Source of the DNA: Heliopora coerulea
Taxonomy: Eukaryota; Cnidaria; Anthozoa; Scleralcyonacea; Helioporidae
Length of the DNA: 64,000 nucleotides
Direction: 5' to 3'
Assembly (NCBI GenBank): GCA_030142905.1
Contig: JASJOG010000252.1
Coordinates: 186,501-250,500 of the forward strand
Shown here: positions 37,801 through 46,812 of the stretch, in pieces
How the letters are laid out: every line of letters begins with the position of its first letter
Numbering within the stretch: position 1 is the first letter of the stretch
Notes under the pieces: model-generated
What the model saw: only the letters and a program-made list of their open reading frames with translations
Told to the model about the DNA's origin: nothing
Database searches by the model: none
Program-made: the position numbers and the translations under genes

Positions 37801-40800
37801 TTAGTCGAGTACTATTGCAAATGCTGCATTCTGATTGGCTACGCTACTCGATATCTATTTGTCGATAGATAGCGAGTAGCGAAAATGGCTTCCGCCTCTC
37901 GTTTTTGTAAAGTGTCTGAAGACGAAATAGAATGCCTACTTGAAAGTGCAATCCCAGAGAAGACGAAAAATGTTCTTTGCAAAGTCTGTTTCTACTAAAA
38001 CAATTAGATTATTTGCTCTCGATTTCTATGAGGTGATAGTTGACTCAAGCTTCGCCCTCGTCAATTATCACCTCAGAAATCTCGAGCTCATAATCTAATT
38101 GTTAAGTAGAAAATAATTATAACACAGACAAATAAAATCACATAATCAACATGCTTACATGATCGAAGGGCTTCTTCAAAACCTTTAACACCTTCAACCA
38201 GCTCAGGGCATTCATGTCGAATTTCATGCTAAAAATGGTGGGGAAATGAACACAAATAAAATCATTGATAGGGCTGTACTGCTACTTCACATCAACCAAT
38301 CTCTTTCAACAATGATGCATCATGCTGTGTAGGCCATTCAAGACCTTTTGACCATATTTGATCTAACAGTTCTAGACTTACAAAAACTACATTCTATGCA
38401 GTGAAATAATCCTTCAGTTATAATCATATAGTGCAGTTGACTATTGTCATAACTTCACGAGACACACCACTATCTATATAACAAACTCAGTCCACCTGAC
38501 AAAACCTACCCAGAAATCCTTGAAGTGACATGTTTCCATTAAATCAGCAAGATATATTACTTTTTCAATGGATTTGTCATGCTGAGTAGTTAAGAGAAAA
38601 AAGTTCAATCAGTGTCCTCTAATTATGTTGTTTAATTGTTCAGTTCCTTCAGCCCTACACTCATCCGGGAACATTCAAATATTTCTTTGCTATTTTTAGG
38701 ATGCTGATTCAATTAACCCATCAAGGGGCAAGGGCACACTTTAATATTTTACTCTGGCTAATACCAGATGATTCTACTCCTCAAGGGATGAGCCTTGCCC
38801 CTTAATGAGTTAATGTGGGAAAGAAAGAATACTCACAAACTGACTTCTTTTGGTTAATACAGTAATTGTGAATTACAGTAATTTGTATCAAACCTCACAA
38901 CCAATGATAACTGCAATTCGAAGTCTACCTACAGTAAATTACAGAAAACAACACATGTTCCAAAAACAAGGATACCATATGATTGTCATCAATCAAGCAC
39001 TTGCACAGGTAGAAGTCAGTTCTTGGAAGGTTCATTAAAGCTTTGAGAAGTGCTTGCACAACAACAGCTGTCTGATGAAGACTTGGTGTAAACTGGTAAC
39101 TAGATAGAGAAAAATCATGAAATTAAAGTAATTATATAAAACTAATTCCTCAGGTATTTGATGACTGTGGTGAGAAATTAAAATAAAATCAAACAAAATA
39201 AAACCTTTAGTTTTATTTTTATACATAAGAACCTATGCACCTGTTTTGATTCAATAATAAATCACTTCATTTCTAGGTTTTACTAATAAAATTATTCATA
39301 AAACAGTTTATTACAAGTTATTCACTTCTGGATACAAATGCATAGGCACATTGTGGTTACTCTTTGACTAAAATATGTTGCTTATTATTAAAAAATAAAT
39401 TATTTGACTGCTATTAGTGTTGGATAGATTGCAATGTATGGTTATACTTACAGTTTCAACACAGCTAAATTGGCATCTAAGTCATATTTATTTTCACTTG
39501 TCTACAACATGAAAAAGAAAAGAGAAGATTAAATTTTGACTTTAGAAGTAAGAAACAAGTACATCTTTTGCTGTTCATTACCAGAAAATATACTACCATT
39601 AATATCAACCTCAAACTCATAAATGTGAAAATGCATTCATTTTAATGAATCAACATTCATCAATGCTTTTGTTGTGCTCAATTAAAATTTTTGCATAGCA
39701 GGCGACATTCATTAGTGTAGATACGCAACCATGTGCACAAAGGCCATTCTATAATACCATCATAGTATACATGATCAAAAATAAAATTTCAATTATGCAA
39801 GCTATTTCTCTGGTCTGTTGGAGGGTTGAGTTAAGGTTTTACTGAATTCGGACATGCATGAAAGATAAGAGAATAAAACTGTCAAAATTTGTACATAAAC
39901 TGAATTTGGTTAGAATGTTGTGAAATGGTGATATTTCGATTTTATTGCAAAATCATCTTCAGACCAAGTGAACTAACGTAAGAGAACCTAAGGTTTATAT
40001 ATACATGAGAAAGTGATAACATCATTGATGAAGAATTGAAGGAATGCATTTTGACACATTTCCAGACAGCATTTGACACATTTCCAGATGGCATCATCCA
40101 TTTTCTTGACATCAAAATTTTGGCCGATTGTATTGATGTTTATTGCAAAGAAACACACACTGGCCGATACACACATTATTCCAGCTTTGAACCATTTCCG
40201 TGTAAAATTGCATGGATTAAATCTCTGTTTCATTGCATTTTTAAAATATGTAGCACGAAGAAACTCTTTGATGACCAAATTGCTAAAATCAAAACTTTCA
40301 TGTCCTGGAACGGATATCCTAATAATGTCAGTAAATTCCTTATTAAAATGCTTTGATGCAAACATAAAGCTGATGGTTCTGGCACTCAAAACATGACTGA
40401 TGATGGTAACATTCCTAAAGTTTGGATCTGAATCCCATATTTGGGAAGTCAAGGAGAAAATCTTTTAAATTCCTGTTTAAAGAAAATCCGTCCTTGTTTG
40501 AAACAACCTGTCAAGTTTATTGTCATATACAACACTAAAAAGGTCTCATATTTTATTTCTAACAAGGACAAAATTCCAGATTTGTCTTGAAATAATGTCA
40601 TTTACCAGATTACATGCCCTGGTTGTGCCAAATCTTACGTTGGAAAGACCGACCTTTGTTTACAAAAACATCTATCTGAACATGCCACTCAACACAACAC
40701 AAGTGCAGTTGCACAGCACTTTCTTCAATGTGAAAATGCACACTTCATTGTTGACCTATGCAAACAATATGACAGACTAAAAGATATTCCTTTTTCTTTT

Positions 40801-42398
40801 GATGCTACTTCATCCATGTATAATCTCATTTAGATCCTTTACTCCAATTATTCTATTAATCCTAATCAACTTTTGTTTATGGAAGCTCTACATATTAAGT
40901 ATCTTAAACCACAATTAAACTCTGGTCTTAAAGCTAGCAAAGAACTCTCACCCTTTATTTATTTCCTTTTAGTTTATCCATAATTTATATATCAACATCT
41001 CAACATTTCATCCTGAGGCATCAACACTTGTCACTTACTGACACATCAACTATTTGTAAATAGAGTAGGCATTCCCTCAATTCTTCATCAATGATGTAAT
41101 CACTTTTCCCATGTATACATAAACCTTAGGTTCTCTTACGTTAGTTCACTTGGTCTGAAGATGATTTTGCAATAAAATCAAAATATCACCATTTCACAGT
41201 TTTCATCTTTTGTTAACTTAAATCTTAAGTTGAAAGATGGCCTTGGTTTTTGGAATTTGCTTTCTCTTATAATTTTTGAAGTTGTTGGCTGGTCAAGGTT
41301 TTTGGTTAGACTGTTTGAACCTCTTTTGTTTCACAAATATTTTAATGACTGTTTTGCCATTTTTTGCTAAACCAACTACATTCTATGTGTTTGACTGAGC
41401 ACTTTTAAGACTATCTTAACTCACAACATTGAAATATGTTTTGTAGTGGGATAGATAATCATTCTATTCTACCTTTCATGAATGTCTTAATTGATCACAC
41501 ACATGGCTTTCAACTTCTGTCTATCGGAAGCCTATGTTTACTGGTTTGTTTATAAATTTTGATAGTTTTATTCCCTTATCTTTTAAATGTGGTTTTGTCT
41601 ACACCTTCACTTAACTGATATTATAAAATTTTCTCATCATACCACTTTTTCCTGACTATCATAATTTCAAGCTGTTAACCAACTTTAGTTCACAGCACTT
41701 TGCTAACACACATCAACTTTTACATCTTAGACAAAACATATTTTGCAATCAAAGCTTACAATACATGGCAGTACTGGACTGCATGAAAGCACTGATTGCA
41801 AAGCTTTATTTAGCCACAAAAAAGTTTGCTTTTTTCTGGGATGCAAAAGTTGATACAGTGTGTTAACAAAGTGCTGTGAACTAAAATATGTGTTAAGATT
41901 CCATTTTGGCCATGCAATAGACTGGAAAACTGTCTTCAGTAGACTGTAGAGTGTTCAGTGTCTTATAAGATAGAGCAGGTAATAAATAAATAAGCTTAAA
42001 ACTCTTGTTACTCAGAGTTTCACGTTTCTTCAGACAATCATCAGATAACTGTCCAGATTCTGATTTGGTCATTCTTTTACATATGGTCTCATACGTCATC
42101 ACATAAAAATAGTTTGGTGATCTCATTGTCGTGCATCACAGCACATTTTTACTTTGTTTATGAGGAATTTATACCTGTGTCGCCATGTTGAGAATATTTG
42201 AGTTTGTTTATTCAGTAGGTTCTTTTTGTCAGCTTTCGCAACAGACAACTTCTCTTTGAGACAAAGGTTACATTGCTTTGCTCCACTGTCATATCCTTTT
42301 GCACATTATTGAATAAAGTTTTTTAAAAGTTTATCTTGGTGGTTTTATATTCTTAATGTTAAACTTTGGCAGAGAGAGGTTATGTGATTGAGCTAATA

Positions 42399-42430
<32 letters not shown>

Positions 42431-42432
42431 TG

Positions 42433-42475
<43 letters not shown>

Positions 42476-43239
42476 CTACAGACGGAACCGTTTCGGCCTA
42501 TTGGGCCTCATCAGTGTAGTGCTGATGAGCAGGATGGAGTAGCCTACATTATATAGGCAACTCAAATGTCCCACGCTTGTGGTACATCTAAGCCATGCCA
42601 GAGCGCTCTAACTAGAGACTAGTGAGCGTGCACAAGTGAACTGGCGGCATGACTCATCCTGTAGAGCGCTCAATATGAACCAAGAGGCCATAGAGCGATA
42701 TCTATATATCCTGATTATATAATTAATAGATTATATATATATATATAATCTATTCTTCTGTAGTTTAACTTTAGAAGTTATGTTTAGATTTTCCAAAAAA
42801 GTTTTTGTAATCAATCCATTGAATCCTTTACGTTTTAAAATTTTCATGTCATATATATGTACCTGCACATCAACAAGTATTGATGGTCTTTGAAGTACGT
42901 AATTATCACAGTAGACCACAAGTATATAGTCCCTTTACAAAGCAATGATTATTATCCGGCTATATCCCTGTCATTTAATTTATAATTCGTAAAAATATAT
43001 TACCTGTAACTGCACATAGGATTCTAACTGTTGCAGATTCTCCGGGTTATATCTAGCAACAAAAGATTAGAAAAATACGCAACATCAGTCCATTATACAG
43101 CCAAAATTTAGTTATTTTAAAGAAACGTGTTTCAGACATTACGATTTCTTCTTTTCATAGGCTACTGCCCATTTACTTACCTATTAATTCCTTGAAGAAG
43201 TATGGCTATTTCTTCTCTAGTTTCGTCGAAATCCGCCAT
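34861..43239 (-). CDS. EIF3K: Eukaryotic translation initiation factor 3 subunit K
   Basis: Eight exons: 43,239-43,181; 43,052-43,004; 39,501-39,452; 39,099-38,976; 38,581-38,510; 38,228-38,159; 35,276-35,199; 34,991-34,861. All junctions are GT..AG and in phase, giving 210 aa (human about 218). The protein is a small subunit of the eIF3 complex in the cytoplasm, with an N-terminal HEAT-like part and a C-terminal winged-helix part. Family words visible: [15 protein letters not shown] (residues 20-34), [46 protein letters not shown] and the ending NIVEKIDF. The start lies in AAGATGGCGG, a YY1-like initiator context. It is head to head with the cysteine-rich gene at 43,390. Introns 2 and 7 hold several retroelements, some with hammerhead motifs in sense orientation. 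Confidence 0.95.
35614..36165 (-). repeat. Left inverted arm of the PLE
   Basis: Reverse complement of about 36,960-37,530. The same minus-strand frame ([20 protein letters not shown]) appears in both arms in mirror orientation, with small indels: the left arm lacks a short segment near the GGGCC word. The inner boundary lies at the CGATGCTGCGGAGCATCG region. Confidence 0.9.
36139..36861 (+). pseudogene. PLE reverse transcriptase, 5'-truncated
   Basis: A 240-codon open frame. [16 protein letters not shown] (residues 26-41) is the RT motif before the palm, and [12 protein letters not shown] holds the YVDD catalytic pair. [14 protein letters not shown] and [14 protein letters not shown] follow, as in Penelope-like RTs (L-P-F-L-D, Y-R-K-P-T). 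The N-terminal RT motifs are missing, and the first codons come from the inverted arm junction, so the true start is lost. The frame has no internal stop, which suggests a fairly recent copy, but truncation makes it non-autonomous. Confidence 0.85.
36955..37320 (+). pseudogene. PLE GIY-YIG endonuclease domain
   Basis: In a different frame from the RT, it reads [20 protein letters not shown] and then [10 protein letters not shown]. This is the C..C....IGQT.R.L..R..EH pattern of the GIY-YIG nuclease that PLEs carry after the RT. A stop lies just before it, and the frame differs from the RT, so the RT-endonuclease fusion is broken. The domain would nick DNA for target-primed insertion. Confidence 0.75.
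37791..38108 (+). mobile_element. Dispersed repeat copy B with 37-codon micro-ORF
   Basis: Nearly identical to 5473-5716 and longer: after the shared part (micro-ORF 37,885-37,998, same start and stop) it has a hairpin of TGAGGTGATAGTTGA and its complement around 38,030-38,075. It ends about 50 bp from exon 6 of EIF3K (38,228-38,159), on the donor side. Confidence 0.75.
39926..39966 (-). ncRNA. Hammerhead ribozyme motif in PLE arm, sense to EIF3K intron 2
   Basis: Minus-strand order: stem I strand TGGT (39,966-39,963), CTGAAGA (39,962-39,956), stem II with GATTTT paired to AAAATC around a short loop, GAAA (39,937-39,934), a self-complementary ATAT stem III without loop, cleavage triplet AUC, then stem I strand ACCA (39,929-39,926). 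All core boxes are intact. In the plus-strand right arm the GAAA box reads AAAA, so only this copy keeps the core. Confidence 0.65.
40060..40985 (+). pseudogene. Decayed PLE RT end and GIY-YIG endonuclease
   Basis: The first frame (about 40,070-40,350) reads [29 protein letters not shown], then [12 protein letters not shown], the typical PLE RT C-terminal order. After frame breaks, [20 protein letters not shown] and LSEH give the GIY-YIG part, and [20 protein letters not shown] ends it. Several stops and frameshifts make it a pseudogene. Confidence 0.75.
41330..41650 (+). pseudogene. Third PLE RT fragment in EIF3K intron 2
   Basis: Broken frames align with the RT at 36,139-36,861: [10 protein letters not shown], then [19 protein letters not shown], then words equivalent to YRKP.F.GLF.NFDSF. 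It is the same subfamily as the intron 7 element but much more decayed, with many stops. Confidence 0.6.
41684..41885. mobile_element. MITE with ~40-bp inverted ends
   Basis: The left end TTTAGTTCACAGCACTTTG continues with AACACAC and ATCAACTTTT. The right end reads back as TTTAGTTCACAGCACTTTG and the same following words. It is about 200 bp with no coding capacity. The target-site duplication is unclear. Confidence 0.7.
42400..42474. repeat. (TA)n microsatellite
   Basis: Two TA runs separated by TAATAATGATAA. The run abuts directly the hammerhead at 42,475-42,520, with another short TA run at about 42,730-42,750 on the far side. Confidence 0.95.
42475..42520 (-). ncRNA. Type I minimal hammerhead ribozyme, complete core
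   Basis: On the minus strand: stem I strand ACTACA (42,520-42,515), CTGATGA, stem II GGCC-CAATA-GGCC, GAAA, stem III CGG-TT-CCG, cleavage triplet GTC (42,483-42,481), then stem I strand TGTAGT (42,480-42,475). Every conserved position is present, and all three stems pair perfectly. Predicted cleavage falls between 42,481 and 42,480. Short stem III is typical of hammerheads in PLEs and animal retrozymes. It lies in EIF3K intron 2, in sense with the pre-mRNA. Confidence 0.88.
42475..42735 (-). mobile_element. Putative hammerhead-bearing small retroelement between TA runs
   Basis: About 260 bp of non-coding sequence between two (TA)n tracts, with the hammerhead at its 3' (minus-sense) end. Two AGAGCGCTCT-like palindromes occur inside (near 42,600 and 42,665). 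No RT frame is present. The size and content would suit an animal retrozyme-like or PLE-tail non-autonomous element, but only one hammerhead copy was found, so the tandem arrangement expected of retrozymes is not shown. Confidence 0.5.
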
Positions 43240-43389
43240 CTTGATTTCACGGCGACGTGGTTTCACACCGATCGGGACTCTCGGAAATTATCGCTGACAA
43301 CCGAACTCCTCCGAACTTCGTGCTAAAGTCATGAAGTGTCATTTATGCACTACATTTATGTGATCAAATGTCACATATCCTCGGACAAC
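43240..43389. promoter_or_regulatory. Bidirectional promoter region EIF3K / cysteine-rich gene
   Basis: Only 150 bp separate the two divergent start codons. The AAGATGGCGG word at the EIF3K start fits a YY1-type element, often found at initiation-factor promoters. No TATA box is evident. Confidence 0.6.
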
Positions 43390-46386
43390 ATGCTTCGTGT
43401 TTATCAGTACGTTGTTCTTTTTCTTTGTATCGTAAATGCCGCTGCTGCACCCAAAGAAACAGTGGAAGAACCTTCGGAAGGGTCTCCAACAGAAGTCGAA
43501 ACAGAGAATACGAAAGTAAAGCCTGAAGAATCCCCAAAATCCGAGAACCCTAAAAAGCATGCTAATGGGTCGGTGTGTTCCTACTGTTCGTATTGTAAGG
43601 TATGCGAACGATTGAGATATTTTTGGTATTTTCAAAATTTATTCTGGTGTAAACTCTGACTCAAGATCTGTTGCCTTTCTCGCCAATGGATTGTGTAAAG
43701 AGAAAATGTGAGAAATATTTTCCCGGTTTTTGATTTCCGGTGGTCGATATTACAGCTGTCTTCAGGGTAGGTCAGATGTACAGAATATGGTTCAAGGTGA
43801 CGCCCTAAGGCACTCCTCCTACCTCAAGGGCCCTTCAGGCAAGCCTCAAGGTATAATTGCCCATAACTTTCCTGTGTTTACACATACATGTACCCAAATA
43901 AAAATTACAATGTTAAATGGACTTATGAAATGATAACTTCACAATTAACCTACACTGCCAAAGTCAACTGAAAAATGTTGACTCAAGCGGGATTTGAACT
44001 CGCTCCTTTGGGATACCGGTCCACTGCTCTATCAAATCTGCCACTCAAATCCCCTTTGAGTCAACATTTTTCAGTTGACTTTGGCAGTGTAGGTTAATTG
44101 TGAAGTTATCATTTCATAATACCCTGAGGATGATTCTGAAATAGAATTAAATGGACTTAGTTGAGAAATATCAATTAGAACAAATGGAGTGTGCTTGCCT
44201 GAAAAGATGTTCACAAGCAAAAATGGCACAAAGTAATTTAAATATTTTCTTTGATGTTGCTAACTTTTTTATAATCTAATTTTTTTATGGCTTCTCTTCT
44301 TTCTTTCTTTTTTTAATTTTTTTTTTCACAGCTTTTACCTATTTATTCATTTTTATGTCACCATTGTTGGGGTTAGACCCAGTTGTTAGCTCACAGGATT
44401 TCCTGTTTTTTGTACTTTAAAAGAGTTGAGATACTATTCTGTGAATTATGATTGAAATGAATTCTGTAAGACAGGGTTATATAGTGTTATAAATGAAACT
44501 TTATTACTTTTGATTTCTGAATATCAATTTTTTTCCTGTGAATTTTATGATTGCCTTTCTTTACCCCTTCTCATTTTTCAAGACTTACTCCCCACCCATG
44601 TGAGAGTAGTTTTTCATTTGTATACTGAGTGTTTTTGCTATTAGGTTTGTATTATTCTTGTCTATCAGCATGGGTGTCATAGATAACATCATCACTCACC
44701 CAGTAAGGGTAGAAATACTGTCTGTAAGTCTAAGAACATTCAGATCACCCTTGATGAAGACACCAGACTGGTGTGTCAAAACAATGGGTCACAAATTGTA
44801 ATTTTATATAGCATTGATTACATTGGATATTGCTTCCAACTGCTATGATAAACATTTTGTTGAACAAAAATTTTCATAAATTGTGACTGCTATTTATGTC
44901 ATCACAACGGAACTACCATTATCTACCTTTTCTGTGCTGGATATATACTAATAGTTATTTCATATGTTCCTTGTATTTTCAGTTTTGCAAGTTATGTGAT
45001 GCAGATTGCCCATGTACAAAAAGTAAATCAAAACCAAACTGTCACATGTGCAAGGTTAGTGATTTTTGTTTTACTTTCATCTCCTTTTAGTTTCTGGTCA
45101 GTTTTCACCACAGTTCAACCAATTTCTGCCTGGACACCCTCTTTTAATTTTATTCTGTGTAATAACAGCTCATTTTAGTGGTCAAGGGAAGGCCACTTGA
45201 GAAAGAATGCATTACACTAACATCTCATCATTGCAATCCTGTTAAAAATCCAGTCTTTATAATCATGTATTTAAACAATTACTGCATGAAATTTTTTGTC
45301 CTATTATAAATTTTAGTTCCAATCATTCATCCACTTTTAATGCTTTAAATAATTTACAAGCGCTTGTACTATATTCCTCTTAAAGCTATATACTTGCATA
45401 TTTTAATATTAATCACCTATATTTTGTTGGGTTGTTTTTAGTATTGCAAGTACTGTAATTTGTGTTCAGCTATATGTGATACAGTTTGTCAGCCTGGTAA
45501 GTAGCAAGATATCTCTGATGAGAATAGTTATATTTTCTTTGTACAAAATGATAACGATAATATAAATAATCAAAATTATAACCTGTTCACTTCTCCAGCA
45601 TCTTTTTAAGTTTTAACCTACCTTTAGCTAATTTAACCCTGGTTATTAACCAACTTTCCCAGAGTGAAGGGATTCATAACCATGGGCAGAGGCTGTGGAT
45701 TTCTAGATTTCAGAAGCCCTTAAATTATCTTCCTACATTTCTAATTCATGTAGGAAAATTTTACTTGTGTTAAAGTTAAGGACTAAGGAAGTACAGTGTT
45801 AAGTCAACCTTTATCACAAGAGTTGTAGATGGAAATGCACTTTTTGGGCCCCTATCCTGAGAACATACAGCAAGATATCCGCTTAGGGCTTATACCAACA
45901 GAATTCCTTGATTCACCCCCTGGTGTATCAATCAAGTCTCATCTTAGCTCCTGTTCATGGTTTTAGGTGGAATCCTAGATACAGTTTCTTCTACGATTTG
46001 GAAGTAAGTATAGTCACAATAAACATTACAATAAAGCCCAGGACACTCACACTGCTTTCTGAAGCCAAAGACATAATTGTTACATGGCAGCACAAAAAAA
46101 GTTCATTCAGTCAAACTATGATGCACCATCACACCTGTCCCCTTTCCAGACTTCAGGGTTTTTTTGTGATTTCTGAGTTGTGACTTAACTGTAAAAGATT
46201 GGCACACATGTTACTGTCACTGTGCTCTTACTGTGGTTATAAACCCAGCCTACTGTTGAAATGAACTGCCTTAATAATTAAAGCATTTATTACTTTAGTT
46301 CACTGCCCACCTTTGACAGCAAGATGAAAGAAAAAGTCGATAAAGATATTGACTCTGTCAAGGACTGGATAAAAGAGTACCTGTAA
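43390..46386 (+). CDS. Secreted or ER-luminal cysteine-rich protein, unnamed
   Basis: Five exons: 43,390-43,599; 44,983-45,054; 45,442-45,496; 45,967-46,003; 46,299-46,386. All junctions are GT..AG and in phase; the protein is 153 aa. Residues 1-20 (MLRVYQYVVLFLCIVNAAAA) form a signal peptide, so I chose this ATG over the upstream in-frame one at 43,336. An acidic, Pro/Glu/Lys-rich linker follows (about 21-60), then 14 cysteines in C-x-x-C arrays across exons 1-3 (CSYCSYCK, FCKLCDADCPC, NCHMCK, YCKYCNLC), and an amphipathic charged C-terminus (VDKDIDSVKDWIKEYL). The acidic linker plus C-x-x-C block faintly recalls the end of sarcoplasmic-reticulum histidine-rich calcium-binding proteins, but no His-rich repeats are present. 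Function unknown; metal binding or disulfide bonding is plausible. Confidence 0.85.
43930..44125. mobile_element. Fold-back element with tRNA-like centre
   Basis: The arms (about 43,930-43,990 and 44,050-44,120) are reverse complements containing GCCAAAGTCAACTGAAAAAT. A PLE-tail-like word (CCTGAGGATGATTCTGAAAT) follows the right arm. The element lies in intron 1 of the cysteine-rich gene. Its smaller sister is at 31,935-32,015. Confidence 0.75.
43981..44057 (-). other. tRNA-like sequence in the fold-back centre
   Basis: On the minus strand it reads TTTGATAGAGCAGTGGAC and, further on, GAGTTCAAATCCCGC. The second is a close match to a tRNA B box (GGTTCAAATCC) and the first resembles a D-arm (TTGGTAGAGCAG). 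The acceptor stem would merge with the fold-back arms, and the anticodon stem pairs imperfectly, so it is a tRNA-derived relic and not a working tRNA. Confidence 0.5.
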
Positions 46387-46812
46387 GCCTTAAAAACAGT
46401 TTGACATTGTGAATAATGGCATTGTGAAATTTTTGATCCAAGCACAATTTGAAATAGTGAATAAAGTTTCATAAAATTTAAAATACCTTAGATTATTCAA
46501 AGTATTTATCATATAACATATTAATTTTTTTGAAAAAGTTAACTCTGGGTTAAAATACACTCATTTATTTCCACAATGTGATGAAAAAACATTCTTATGT
46601 ACATTAATTTAAGCTTTTGTTCTATGAAAGTTTTTATAATTTAGATGTTTGTGTCGTTGAGATGGGGTTGAAGCTTCAAGTACTCCATCAACCTTTGCAG
46701 AAATGTTTTATCTTTGAATCTTCAAGTCCTTAGATATATTTGAAGTTTGTAATGGTATGTTACTGAGGAACAACAGGTGTCACTTTCTGTTTTTTGTTGC
46801 TTTTGGTTTTAA
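46387..46812. other. Convergent intergenic region
   Basis: A 426-bp gap between the stop codons of the plus-strand cysteine-rich gene and minus-strand acylphosphatase. It should hold both 3' UTRs. An AATAAA is visible in the plus direction near 46,459. Confidence 0.6.

Larger units (their letters stand above)
39919..41198 (+). mobile_element. Second PLE with inverted tail arms
   Basis: The left arm (39,919-40,046) and right arm (41,069-41,198) are inverted copies, about 128 bp each. Between them lies a decayed plus-strand PLE body with the RT end and the GIY-YIG domain. The architecture matches the PLE at 35,614-37,544, but the sequence family differs. It lies in EIF3K intron 2. Confidence 0.8.

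Noticed and set aside
39988..40452. 154-codon minus-strand frame
   Set aside because: Antisense to the plus-strand PLE remnant, whose own frames show recognisable RT words.
43339..43635. 98-codon minus-strand frame
   Set aside because: Antisense shadow of exon 1 of the cysteine-rich gene; Phe/Arg-rich composition comes from reading Glu/Lys codons backwards.
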